The translations under genes were made by a program, and so were the position numbers. This document shows, piece after piece, positions 1 to 8,229 of a stretch of 64,000 nucleotides of DNA. The notes under the pieces were generated by a model. It saw only the letters and a list, made by a program, of their open reading frames with translations. It ran no database searches and was not told the origin of the DNA. Each line of letters opens with the position of its first letter. Positions within the stretch are counted from its first letter, which is position 1. The DNA is taken from NCBI GenBank assembly GCA_017501525.1, contig JAFVWT010000010.1:62001-126000 (forward strand), written 5' to 3'. The DNA is from Bacteroidales bacterium. Lineage in GTDB: Bacteria > Bacteroidota > Bacteroidia > Bacteroidales > UBA932.

Positions 1-1
1 T

Positions 2-910
2 TTTGCTCTAAGACAGGTACTCGGTACCCATATTGAGCAAAAAGGCTCTTATGTCTCTCCCGGCTATTTGAGATTTGACTTCTCTCACTATGAGAAGGTT
101 TCCAAAGAACATCTTAAAGAGGTGGAGAGAATCGTAAATCGTCTTATCCGTGCAGATATTCACAAGGAGGAATATCGTGATATTGATATAGATCAAGCCA
201 AAGAGATGGGTGCAATGGCTCTCTTTGGGGAGAAATATGGAAACAAAGTGAGAGCAATTCAATTTGGCGATTCGATAGAGTTGTGCGGAGGAACACATGC
301 TGCATCTACCGGTAATTTGGGTATGATTAAAATTACTTCAGAATCGGCTGTTGCTGCAGGTATCCGCAGAATTGAGGCAGTTACAGGTGCTCAGGTAGAG
401 ATTGTTCTTGATCAGGTGGAAGAACAATTGAGTGCTGCTAAAGAATTCTTTGACAATACCCCTAACTTGCTTAATAGTATCGCCAAGATGGTGCGTGAGA
501 ACGAATCGTACAGGAAAGCTATAGAAGAAGTTGATAAAGAGAGGGTTGCTTCATTGAAGAAGCAAGTGGAAAGTAATGCCAATATAATTAACGGTATAAA
601 GGTTTTTGCTCTAAAAGGGGTATTCCGTCCTGATATCGTAAAAGAGGTGGCATTCCGACTTCATAATGAAAATACACATGCAGTCATGTTTGCTGCGTTC
701 CAGACATTGGATGCAAAACCGTCCCTTCTTATCATGTATACAGATGATCTGGTTAAGGACGGAGCAAACGCAGGTAAGGATATTAAAGAGGTTGCCCGCC
801 TTGTCAATGGTGGTGGTGGTGGACAGAATTTCCTTGCTACTGCCGGAGGTAAGAATGTGGAAGGGCTTCCTGCCGCATTTGACAAAATGATGGATATGGT
901 TTCTAAGTAG
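2..910 (+). CDS. alaS: Alanyl-tRNA synthetase, C-terminal part (5' end outside window)
   Basis: This is the 3' portion of alaS; the frame is already open at base 2, so the start codon lies upstream of the window. The opening residues match the end of the second-additional (editing) domain of AlaRS. The editing-domain zinc motif CGGTH lies at 284-298. The C-Ala domain follows, ending with the glycine-rich GGGGGQNF stretch near 810-830 that helps position tRNA-Ala. The enzyme charges tRNA-Ala in the cytoplasm and clears mischarged Ser/Gly. The permease-formyltransferase gene follows after 38 bp on the same strand. The family assignment is firm; only about the last 302 codons are visible. Confidence 0.96.
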   Translation, partial: FALRQVLGTHIEQKGSYVSPGYLRFDFSHYEKVSKEHLKEVERIVNRLIRADIHKEEYRDIDIDQAKEMGAMALFGEKYGNKVRAIQFGDSIELCGGTHAASTGNLGMIKITSESAVAAGIRRIEAVTGAQVEIVLDQVEEQLSAAKEFFDNTPNLLNSIAKMVRENESYRKAIEEVDKERVASLKKQVESNANIINGIKVFALKGVFRPDIVKEVAFRLHNENTHAVMFAAFQTLDAKPSLLIMYTDDLVKDGANAGKDIKEVARLVNGGGGGQNFLATAGGKNVEGLPAAFDKMMDMVSK

Positions 911-948
911 TTAATTCTCTGCAAGGTTTTTAATAGCACTTCTATTAG

Positions 949-3426
949 ATGAAAAAATTAGATCTTTTCGTATTAAAGTCATTTGCCGGGCCATTTATAA
1001 TGACCTTCTTTATCACTGTGTTTATTCTGGTGATGCAGTTTCTGTGGCTTTACATTGACGATTTGGTAGGAAAAGGTCTAAGTTTTTGGGTTATAATGGA
1101 ATTCCTGGGTTGGGGGTCAGCGACAATTCTCCCTTTGTCAATGCCTCTATCAACTCTTTTGGCCTCCATTATGACTTTTGGCAATCTGGGAGAAAATAAC
1201 GAGTTGCTGGCGATGAAAGCTGCCGGCATATCATTGCAGCGGGTCTTTGTCCCTTTGGTCTTTGTTGCAATGGGTATCAGTATTTCTGCCTTTTTTGCTT
1301 CAAATAAACTTATCCCTCTTGCTTACAATAAGATATATACCCTTCAGTACGATATATCAAAAACGAAAGAGGAGATTAAAATTCCTACGGGGACTTTTTA
1401 TAATGGTATAGAAGGTTATTCTTTAAGGGTGGATTCAAGAGATAAGAAGACAGGAATGATGTATGATGTAATGGTTTACAACCATTCCGATAATAAAGGG
1501 AATATCTCTTTGGCCATTGCAGATTCAGGAATGATGAAATCTACCCCGGATATGGCTGCCCTCATCTTTACCTTATATAATGGTGTCCAATATGAGGAGA
1601 CCAATAAGAAGAGATTTAATGATACAAGTTTCACTGTGCAGCAGGTAGAGTTTTCTATGCAGGAGGTGATTATTCCTCTTGAGAATTACTCTTTCAAGAA
1701 ATCAGAGGAGAGTAGGTATGGCTCGGATATTATGGCTAGGAATCTCACCCAGTTGCGTCATGATAGGGACTCTATTGGGCATAAATATGATTCTACCCTT
1801 TTGAAACATCAGAAGGAGGTTCCCTATATGATAGGACTCAATAGAGGTGAACAACTTGATACGGCCAAGAATAAGAGGCTTAAGAATTTCTTCCCTCTTG
1901 ATTCAATTTCCCACTGGGATGATATGTATGCTGAACGTGAAGCAGTAGAGAAATCAATTGCTGCGGCACGCAAGGCGGTGCAGACTATGCAAATATATGA
2001 TAGGGAAGTACTTCAACATACATTTTACCTGCGAAGAATAGATCTGGAGTCCTTGAGGAAGTATACTTTGTCTTTTGCTTGCTTTATTTTCTTCTTTATA
2101 GGGGCGCCATTAGGTGCTATTATCCGTAAGGGAGGACTTGGAACACCTGTTATAGTTTCCGCATTATTCTTTGTCCTGTATTGGGTGGTTGATATTTCCG
2201 GTAAGAAATTGGCACGAGATGGTGCAGTTTCTCCTGAGTTGGGGGCATTTGTATCTACTATAGTGCTGTTGCCTATCGGAATCTTCCTGACCTGGAAGTC
2301 TACAAAGGATTCTGCTATATTTGATCTGGATACTTATCTGATTCCTATAAAGAATTTCATAGCGCGAGTCAGAAATATTTTTACCTTGAAGCCAAAAAAT
2401 AAAAACGAAGAAGTGATGAATGTTATAGATCGTAGAAGCAAGATAGTGTTTATGGGGACTCCTGAGTTTGCCGTCAATTCTCTCAGAGCATTGATCGAGG
2501 GGGGATATAATGTGGTAGGGGCCGTTACTGTTCCTGACAAAAAAAGCGGCAGGGGACAAAAAGTTTCATATTCTGCTCTGAAACAATATCTGCTATCTCT
2601 CTCTGAGGATGGTCAGACTCCGGCTATTCCGCTGTTACAACCTGAATCAATGAAAGATTCCCAATTTATAGAGGAGCTACGTTCTTTTGATGCAGATATA
2701 TTTGTAGTGGTAGCTTTCAGAATGTTGCCTAAGGAGGTGTGGTCTATGCCCCGAAAGGGAACATTTAATCTTCATGCTTCTCTGTTACCTGCCTATCGTG
2801 GTGCAGCACCTATCAATTGGGCTATCATTAATGGTGAAAGTAAGACAGGTGTTACAACATTCCTGCTCGACGAGCATATTGATACAGGAGAAATTCTTTT
2901 CAGTGAAGAGGTGGAGATTTCTGCCAATGATAATGTCGGTACACTTCACGATAAATTGATGGTTGTGGGGGCAAAACTTGTCTGCAAAACAGTAGATGCT
3001 CTTGAAAGCGGAGATTATAAGACTGTCTCTCAAGCGTATAATGAGGACTCTATTCCCGAATATGCCCGTTACGCCCCAAAACTTACCCCTGCAACAGGCA
3101 ATATAGACTGGAATAGTTCTTCTGCTCATATTTTCAATCTTGTGAGGGGATTGTCCCCAAGACCTGCAACTCATTCAACACTATGTTTTGAGGAGCAGAG
3201 GATGCAAATGAAAATATTCTCTGTCGAGATTGTTCCTGCTGAGCAATGTCCTGAATTCAGCGATCTTAAGACGGGAGATGTCGTTACTGATGGTAAGTCA
3301 AAATTATGGGTGCGCTGTGGAGATGGTTTGGTATCTGTTCTTGAAATTCAGGCGCCCGGCAAGAAACGTCTTCCAATCGGAGTTTTCCTTGCAGGATTCA
3401 GAGGGGAGCAATGCCATTTTGAGTAG
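949..3426 (+). CDS. LptF/LptG-family permease fused in frame to methionyl-tRNA formyltransferase
   Basis: One 825-codon frame holds two complete-looking proteins. Residues 1 to about 470 are a YjgP/YjgQ (LptF/G) permease: three N-terminal membrane segments (about 10-35, 50-80, 98-120), a long periplasmic domain, then three C-terminal segments (about 365-445). This family extracts LPS from the inner membrane. Residues 490-825 are Fmt, which formylates initiator Met-tRNA. FMGTPEF lies at 501-507; NLHASLLPAYRGAAP begins at 607 (catalytic Asn607 and His609), and IDTG supplies Asp645. Met490 (base 2416) sits just where free-standing Fmt proteins begin, so a separate Fmt could also start there. No stop codon separates the halves. 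A true fusion, a lost stop codon or an assembly error are all possible. Domain identities are secure; the fused product is not proven. Confidence 0.88.
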   Translation: MKKLDLFVLKSFAGPFIMTFFITVFILVMQFLWLYIDDLVGKGLSFWVIMEFLGWGSATILPLSMPLSTLLASIMTFGNLGENNELLAMKAAGISLQRVFVPLVFVAMGISISAFFASNKLIPLAYNKIYTLQYDISKTKEEIKIPTGTFYNGIEGYSLRVDSRDKKTGMMYDVMVYNHSDNKGNISLAIADSGMMKSTPDMAALIFTLYNGVQYEETNKKRFNDTSFTVQQVEFSMQEVIIPLENYSFKKSEESRYGSDIMARNLTQLRHDRDSIGHKYDSTLLKHQKEVPYMIGLNRGEQLDTAKNKRLKNFFPLDSISHWDDMYAEREAVEKSIAAARKAVQTMQIYDREVLQHTFYLRRIDLESLRKYTLSFACFIFFFIGAPLGAIIRKGGLGTPVIVSALFFVLYWVVDISGKKLARDGAVSPELGAFVSTIVLLPIGIFLTWKSTKDSAIFDLDTYLIPIKNFIARVRNIFTLKPKNKNEEVMNVIDRRSKIVFMGTPEFAVNSLRALIEGGYNVVGAVTVPDKKSGRGQKVSYSALKQYLLSLSEDGQTPAIPLLQPESMKDSQFIEELRSFDADIFVVVAFRMLPKEVWSMPRKGTFNLHASLLPAYRGAAPINWAIINGESKTGVTTFLLDEHIDTGEILFSEEVEISANDNVGTLHDKLMVVGAKLVCKTVDALESGDYKTVSQAYNEDSIPEYARYAPKLTPATGNIDWNSSSAHIFNLVRGLSPRPATHSTLCFEEQRMQMKIFSVEIVPAEQCPEFSDLKTGDVVTDGKSKLWVRCGDGLVSVLEIQAPGKKRLPIGVFLAGFRGEQCHFE

Positions 3427-3432
3427 AAGGTT

Positions 3433-4128
3433 ATGAGGCCATCTGTTTCTTATGCTATTTTATGTGACGGGGTTTTCCCTTGTAACGAAATTGTAGTCGA
3501 AAAATTGCTCGGTTGTGATGTTGTGGTGTGTTGTGACGGGGCTGCAGCTGAATTTCTGAAATACCGTAAGCCGGAATTTGTGGCCGGTGATATGGACTCT
3601 TTGTCAGAAGAGTTTCGGGATCTTCTTTCAGACAGACTTTTTAGGGAAGAGGAGCAGGAGACTAACGATCTTTCAAAGGCTTTCCGACTTATTTGTGCAT
3701 TATTGGATATTGAACGGGTTGCTCCTGAGGCTGTTCCCGATTTTTCAATAACGATTTTTGGGGCTACAGGTAAAAGGGAAGATCATACCTTAGGTAATAT
3801 TTCACATCTGTCAGAGTATGATGAGTATCTTTGTGCCAAAGGTTTTCCTCATCATATATCGATGGTTACAGATTTTGGAACTTTTTTCCCTTTTCGTAGG
3901 AGTTGCACGTTTAATCTCGAACCTGGAAGGCAGATTTCAATTTTTGCAATGGATCCGAAGCTGCAAATTTCGAGCAGTGGGTTGGAATATCCAACAGATG
4001 GTGTGGTTTTTGATATGTGGTGGAAGGCAACTCTAAACAAAGTTAGAGAGAGGGAAGTGAGGTTGGATCTTAGTTTTGAGGCTGAAGTTTTAATATATAT
4101 CCCTTCATACTTTGATAATATTTTTTAA
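3433..4128 (+). CDS. thiN: Thiamine diphosphokinase
   Basis: Thiamine pyrophosphokinase (231 aa) transfers diphosphate from ATP to thiamine to give the cofactor ThDP in the cytosol. Family signatures are clear: GDMDS at residues 52-56, the QETNDLSKA substrate/metal motif at 75-83, and GATGKREDHTLGN at 110-122. The second half is the beta-barrel thiamine-binding domain. The gene starts 6 bp after the fmt stop codon, so it is probably cotranscribed with the permease-Fmt gene. I see no TPP riboswitch upstream. The 3' end overlaps the promoter of the next gene. Confidence 0.93.
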   Translation: MRPSVSYAILCDGVFPCNEIVVEKLLGCDVVVCCDGAAAEFLKYRKPEFVAGDMDSLSEEFRDLLSDRLFREEEQETNDLSKAFRLICALLDIERVAPEAVPDFSITIFGATGKREDHTLGNISHLSEYDEYLCAKGFPHHISMVTDFGTFFPFRRSCTFNLEPGRQISIFAMDPKLQISSSGLEYPTDGVVFDMWWKATLNKVREREVRLDLSFEAEVLIYIPSYFDNIF

Positions 4129-4142
4129 AATTTATATTTTTG
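4111..4142 (+). promoter_or_regulatory. Bacteroidetes sigma-70-type promoter for the M23 peptidase pair
   Basis: TTTG at 4111-4114, a 20-base spacer, then TATTTTTG at 4135-4142. This matches TTTG-N19/20-TAnnTTTG exactly. The -33 box lies inside the end of thiN, and the predicted start site is about 20 bases before the ATG at 4169. Confidence 0.7.
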
Positions 4143-4168
4143 CGCCGTAATTGGGATAGTCGGTTTAA

Positions 4169-5155
4169 ATGAGTAAGAAAAAAGAATATATTTTTAATAG
4201 GAAGACCCTTTCTTATGAACTTGCTGAGCAATCTTCTCCTTGGAGGAGTTCGCTCATTAATGGTATTCTGTATTCTGTCTCAGGACTTGCTGTCTTTTTG
4301 TTGATTATGTATTTAACGACAGGGTTGTATGACATTCGTACTCCGAAGACTATGGTTCTCGAGAAGAATTATAAGGAGTGGCATTCCAAATTGAGTCTGC
4401 TTGAAAAACGGTTAAACGAATTGGAGAGTCAGCTCAATGATGTGGAGAGAAGGGACAACAATTTGTATCGTTCTATATTTGGTATGGAGCAAATTCCGGA
4501 GGATATTAGAAATGCGGGTATCGGAGGTGTCGACAGGTATTCGTATCTTGAAGATTCCGATTTTAGTGGAACCCTTACAAATTCTGTTGTAAAATCTGAT
4601 GTTCTGGCAAAGAAAGCGTATCTGTTGTCCAAATCTTTGGATCAGGTGTCGCTATATTCAAAGAGGGCGGAGGAGATGGCGCAATGTGTTCCTACAATTC
4701 CCCCTGCAAATTTTGAAAATGTCAAATTTACATCGGGATTTGGCCGCAGACTGGACCCTGTGAGTAGATCAAGAGTCAAGCATCATAATGGTATAGACTT
4801 GGCCCCTAAGTCTGGTAAACAGGGTGAACCTATCTATGCTACAGGTGATGGTATTGTAACCAAGATTTCATTCCAGACCGGAGGTTTTGGTCAGTATATT
4901 GAAATAGATCACGGTTTTGGTTATGTGACAAGATATGCCCATCTTCGTAAGACCAATGTCGCTAAGGGGCAGGCGGTCAAAAGAGGACAGCAAATTGCTG
5001 AAATGGGAAATACCGGTCGTTCAACTGCAACTCACCTCCATTATGAGGTGTTGTATATGGGGAAACCTGTAAATCCTGTCAATTACTATGACAAGGATAT
5101 TTTGCCTGAAGATTATGCTGCGATTATAAATTCTCAGGAGATACCTTTCAGTTAA
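4169..5155 (+). CDS. Membrane-anchored M23 (LytM) peptidoglycan endopeptidase, first of tandem pair
   Basis: This 328-aa protein has a cytoplasmic N-terminus, one membrane segment (about 31-52), a coiled-coil stretch (about 60-100) and a C-terminal LytM domain. Zinc and catalytic residues are visible: FGRR at 191-194, His206 and Asp210 in HNGID, YAH at 256-258, and HLH at 289-291. Such enzymes cut peptide crosslinks of the wall, or act as amidase activators when degenerate; all metal ligands are kept here, so it is probably active in the periplasm. It is followed 5 bp later by a paralogue and has its own promoter at 4111-4142. Confidence 0.9.
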   Translation: MSKKKEYIFNRKTLSYELAEQSSPWRSSLINGILYSVSGLAVFLLIMYLTTGLYDIRTPKTMVLEKNYKEWHSKLSLLEKRLNELESQLNDVERRDNNLYRSIFGMEQIPEDIRNAGIGGVDRYSYLEDSDFSGTLTNSVVKSDVLAKKAYLLSKSLDQVSLYSKRAEEMAQCVPTIPPANFENVKFTSGFGRRLDPVSRSRVKHHNGIDLAPKSGKQGEPIYATGDGIVTKISFQTGGFGQYIEIDHGFGYVTRYAHLRKTNVAKGQAVKRGQQIAEMGNTGRSTATHLHYEVLYMGKPVNPVNYYDKDILPEDYAAIINSQEIPFS

Positions 5156-5160
5156 TAATA

Positions 5161-6120
5161 ATGGGAAAAGGAAAACTCACTTATGATAATGAGTCGTTGA
5201 CTTTTGTTGAGAAAAAAAGGACATTTTGGGGTTACCTCAGGCGTGTTTCTGTTTTTCTTGGCTATTCTCTATTATTGGGGTTGTTGTTATATCTGACATT
5301 TTCTCTAATTGTTACAACCGAGAGCCAGAGAAAACTAAGGTCAGAGACGCGCCTTATAGAACAGGAATATGAAAGATTGAGTTCTGAGGTCGATCTGCTT
5401 GAAGAGGTAATGGGTGAAATCAGGGTCAAGGATGAGCAGATTTATTTCGATATTTTTAACTCAAATTTTCCAAATTACTCTCTTATTGACGATTCACTTT
5501 CCAAATTTGTGGAAGATTCTACATTCGGTTCATCGATAGTGTTCAATACCCAGAGGAGGCTTATGAGGGTGGAAAGTGAGTTTGAGGAGTGTTGTGCCCT
5601 GTTGTCAGAAGTGAATGATTCGCTTGATTTGCTTGCAGACAAGTTTGATAATATACCTGACATCCTTCCTGTTTCAAATATATCTGTGGAGAATATAGGC
5701 GCCTCAGTTGGGGAAAAGATACATCCTTTTTATAAAAAGCTGGTTTTTCACGATGGATTGGATTTGATTGTTCCTATGGGGACAGAAGTAATATCCACTG
5801 CAGATGGTGTCGTTGAGTCAGTTACCCGTTCCAAGAAACTCAATGGTACCCATATAGTTATAAATCATGGAAATGGCTACAAAACTCTTTATGCGCACCT
5901 CTCAGATGTCTTGGTTCGGGAAAGGCAACGAATTCAGAAAGGAAAAGTGATAGCGAGAGTGGGAAATAGCGGAACATCTTTTGCACCACATCTTCATTAT
6001 GAAATAGAGAAAGATGGGGAAATCTTGGATCCTCTTTCGTTTGTTGCGGCGAGTGTTGATACATGGACTTATATGAATTTATTGTCGGTCTCTATAAATA
6101 CCGGTCAATCATTGGACTAA
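5161..6120 (+). CDS. Membrane-anchored M23 (LytM) peptidase, second of tandem pair
   Basis: This 319-aa paralogue of the preceding gene has the same architecture: cytoplasmic N-terminus, one membrane helix (about 30-52), a coiled coil (about 55-90), and LytM at the C-terminus. The ligands His197, Asp201, YAH (244-246) and HLH (277-279) are present. The FGxR segment that normally opens the domain is replaced by a sequence around ASVGEKIHPF (181-190), so its substrate groove may differ. It ends with a longer tail after the catalytic domain. The 5-bp spacing argues for a shared transcript and related work on cell-wall remodelling or division. Confidence 0.88.
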   Translation: MGKGKLTYDNESLTFVEKKRTFWGYLRRVSVFLGYSLLLGLLLYLTFSLIVTTESQRKLRSETRLIEQEYERLSSEVDLLEEVMGEIRVKDEQIYFDIFNSNFPNYSLIDDSLSKFVEDSTFGSSIVFNTQRRLMRVESEFEECCALLSEVNDSLDLLADKFDNIPDILPVSNISVENIGASVGEKIHPFYKKLVFHDGLDLIVPMGTEVISTADGVVESVTRSKKLNGTHIVINHGNGYKTLYAHLSDVLVRERQRIQKGKVIARVGNSGTSFAPHLHYEIEKDGEILDPLSFVAASVDTWTYMNLLSVSINTGQSLD

Positions 6121-6132
6121 AATTAATACTAT

Positions 6133-6486
6133 ATGGCATATAAAGAGTACAAACCGGAGAAGTTATATTATTCTATAGGAGAAGTGGCTGCTCTTTTAGA
6201 CGAGAGCACCTCTTTGGTCAGATTCTGGACTGACTCATTTTCAAGTTTTGTCCGACCGGTAAGAAATGCTAAGGGAGATAGGAAATATACTCCTAAAGAT
6301 ATTGATAATCTGAGAGTTATTCACTATTTGGTTAAGGACCAGAAAATGACTCTGGAAGGAGCGGCAGCCCGTATGAAGAGTGGAAAGGATGGTTTGGACA
6401 AAAAGGCGGAAGTTGTGGGGCGGCTAAAAGGTATTAAGGAGATGCTTCTTGAGATTTCTTCAAATATGGAAAATGTGGAGGAATAA
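6133..6486 (+). CDS. MerR-family transcriptional regulator
   Basis: This 117-aa protein has a MerR-type winged helix-turn-helix at residues about 12-80, with YSIGEVAALLDESTSLVRFW as the recognition region and RNAKGDRKYTPKDIDNL as the wing. A short helical C-terminus follows with no effector-binding domain, as in small MerR proteins of Bacteroidetes. It probably binds DNA as a dimer. It sits in a same-strand run with the two M23 genes (12 bp upstream) and the Nif3-like gene (3 bp downstream). The target genes are unknown. Confidence 0.85.
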   Translation: MAYKEYKPEKLYYSIGEVAALLDESTSLVRFWTDSFSSFVRPVRNAKGDRKYTPKDIDNLRVIHYLVKDQKMTLEGAAARMKSGKDGLDKKAEVVGRLKGIKEMLLEISSNMENVEE

Positions 6487-6489
6487 AAT

Positions 6490-7263
6490 ATGAAAGCGTA
6501 TCAGATAGCAAAGGTTATTGAGGAGTTTGCTCCGCTGGGATTGCAGGAACAATGGGATAATTCCGGTTTTTGTATCGGGGATCCCGATAGTGATGTCACC
6601 AAGTTGTTGATAGGTTTTGATCCAAGCCTGGAACTGATAGAGGAGGCTGTAAAAGTGGGTGCAGATATGGTGGTGACTCATCATCCATTGATTTTTTCGG
6701 GTGTGAAAAAAATTTCTCAGGCAGATTTGACGGGAAGTGCAATCATAAAAGCAATCAAACATGATATAGTGGTATATTCTTGCCATACAAATATGGATAA
6801 GGTGGTTGCAGGTGTGAGTGGCTCTTTGGCAGAAAAACTTTTATTACAGAATGTTCAAGTGCTTGATAGTGATGAAAATGGAGATGGCTTAGGTGTGATA
6901 GGAACATTGCCCGAACCAATGAACTCTCAGAAGTTTCTGTCTCATCTTAAGAATTCCCTATCTTTAAGTCATTTTAGATATTCAAGACCATTGGATGGTA
7001 TGATAGAGAAGGTAGCTTTATGTGGAGGAAGCGGCCGTTCGCTGATTAAGAAGGCTTATCACTCAGGGGCTCAGGTCTATCTCAGTGGCGATATTTCATA
7101 TCACGATTTCTATTGTCCGGAGGGTTTTATGATTGCAGATATTGGCCACTTCGAAAGTGAGGTTCAGATTATGAGAGTTGTCTATGATATTGTTATGGAA
7201 AAATTTCCTAACTTTGCCGTTCAAATTGCAAACAATAGTAGTAATCCTGTATATTATTATTAA
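6490..7263 (+). CDS. Nif3-like dinuclear metal centre hexameric protein
   Basis: This is a YbgI/Nif3-family protein (257 aa), a toroidal hexamer with a dinuclear metal site in each subunit. Ligand motifs are visible: VTHHPLIFSG (His64, His65), SCHTNMD, and DIGHFESE near the C-terminus. Many Bacteroidetes members carry an inserted PII-like domain and reach about 365 aa; this is the short form without the insert. The cellular role of the family is not settled (proposed GTP cyclohydrolase-like or RNA-associated functions). It lies 9 bp upstream of the zinc-ribbon gene, a conserved pairing in this phylum. Confidence 0.9.
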   Translation: MKAYQIAKVIEEFAPLGLQEQWDNSGFCIGDPDSDVTKLLIGFDPSLELIEEAVKVGADMVVTHHPLIFSGVKKISQADLTGSAIIKAIKHDIVVYSCHTNMDKVVAGVSGSLAEKLLLQNVQVLDSDENGDGLGVIGTLPEPMNSQKFLSHLKNSLSLSHFRYSRPLDGMIEKVALCGGSGRSLIKKAYHSGAQVYLSGDISYHDFYCPEGFMIADIGHFESEVQIMRVVYDIVMEKFPNFAVQIANNSSNPVYYY

Positions 7264-7272
7264 AAATACGAT

Positions 7273-8088
7273 ATGTCAACAAAACAGAAGAATGCGATAG
7301 ATACCCCTATCGATAGAAGAGAGACCTTTATGTCATTGTCAAAAAGTATCAATGACTCAGAAAGTTCAATGGAACACAAGCTTCAGACCTTGTATCTGAT
7401 TCAGCAAAAAGATTCTAAAATTGACAGTATTCATTTGCTGCTCGGAGAGCTTCCAGATGAGATTCGTGACTTGGAAGATGGTATAGAGGGAATGAAGACC
7501 AGAATCGCAAAATTGAAAGAGGAAATCGCTGAGGGCGAGAAATATATTGCACAAAGAAAAATAGATGCCCAAAATAGTAAAGCATCTATTGAAAAGTATA
7601 AGGAGCAGCAGGAAAATGTGAAGAACAATCGTGAGTTCGTTTCTATCTCGCGCGAAATAGAATTCCAGGAAATGGAAAATAAGTTGGCAGAGAAGAGAAT
7701 CGCTGAGAGGGGTGCTCACAATATCGAGCTAAAGGCGCAAGTTGATGTCTTTACCAAGGAATTGAAACAACGTGAGGCTGATCTTGAGGCTAAAAAGAGT
7801 GAAAGTCTCTCTATTACAGAAGAGACTGAAAGAGAAGAAGCACAACTTAAGGAAGATATCGCAAAACTTAAAGGCGAGCTTGATGCAAGAACTTTGGCAG
7901 CATACGAAAAAGTTCGTTCAAATTCAAATAACGGATTGGCTGTAGTTACTGTTCAAAGGGATGCCTGTGGTGGTTGTTTCAATAAGATTCCTCCTCAGAG
8001 ACAGTTGGATATTGCAATGAACAAGAAAATTATTGTTTGTGAATATTGCGGTAGAATTCTTGTCAGTTCCGACTTTATGAAAGACTAA
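7273..8088 (+). CDS. C4-type zinc-ribbon coiled-coil protein (CdsZ-like)
   Basis: This 271-aa protein is mostly a long alpha-helical coiled coil (about 35-205), ending in a zinc ribbon with Cys232, Cys235, Cys256 and Cys259. This is the DUF164/zf-RING_7 architecture, a small family linked to RNA or translation functions but not firmly characterised. The ATG at 7273 gives about 35 residues before the conserved part; Met37 is an alternative start. It is the last gene of the thiN-to-zinc-ribbon same-strand run. Confidence 0.85.
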   Translation: MSTKQKNAIDTPIDRRETFMSLSKSINDSESSMEHKLQTLYLIQQKDSKIDSIHLLLGELPDEIRDLEDGIEGMKTRIAKLKEEIAEGEKYIAQRKIDAQNSKASIEKYKEQQENVKNNREFVSISREIEFQEMENKLAEKRIAERGAHNIELKAQVDVFTKELKQREADLEAKKSESLSITEETEREEAQLKEDIAKLKGELDARTLAAYEKVRSNSNNGLAVVTVQRDACGGCFNKIPPQRQLDIAMNKKIIVCEYCGRILVSSDFMKD

Positions 8089-8126
8089 GATACTGTCCAG
8101 ACAGTTTCTCAGTTCTTCATATTAAT

Positions 8127-8165
8127 GACTTTTAACAGGTAAATTTATAGAAGTTTCCTAAAATA
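8127..8165 (+). repeat. Copy a of the GTTCTATAAA-type intergenic repeat (3' half only)
   Basis: The segment TTTAACAGGTAAATTTATAG, continued by AAGTTTCCTAAAATA, resembles the right half of the repeats at 23772-23960 and 61469-61520. It is oriented in the sense of dnaB and lies 64 bases before its ATG, separated from it by the hairpin at 8167-8210. The match is partial, so membership is less certain than for the longer copies. Confidence 0.5.
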
Positions 8166-8166
8166 C

Positions 8167-8218
8167 AGAGCCTTCTTCCTCATCCTTGTAAAGAAGAGGT
8201 AGAAGGTTCTTTATCTAG
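8167..8218 (+). terminator. Hairpin, probable terminator or leader structure before dnaB
   Basis: AGAGCCTTCTTCCTC pairs with GAGGTAGAAGGTTCT (8196-8210) with two mismatches and is followed by TTTATCT. It lies after the zinc-ribbon gene and only 20 bases before the dnaB ATG, so it could end upstream transcription or act as a dnaB leader element. Confidence 0.55.
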
Positions 8219-8229
8219 TATAACATAAA

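Noticed and set aside
3433..4128. TPP riboswitch control of thiN
   Set aside because: Only 6 bp separate it from the preceding gene and no CUGAGA/THI-box-like pattern is visible upstream.
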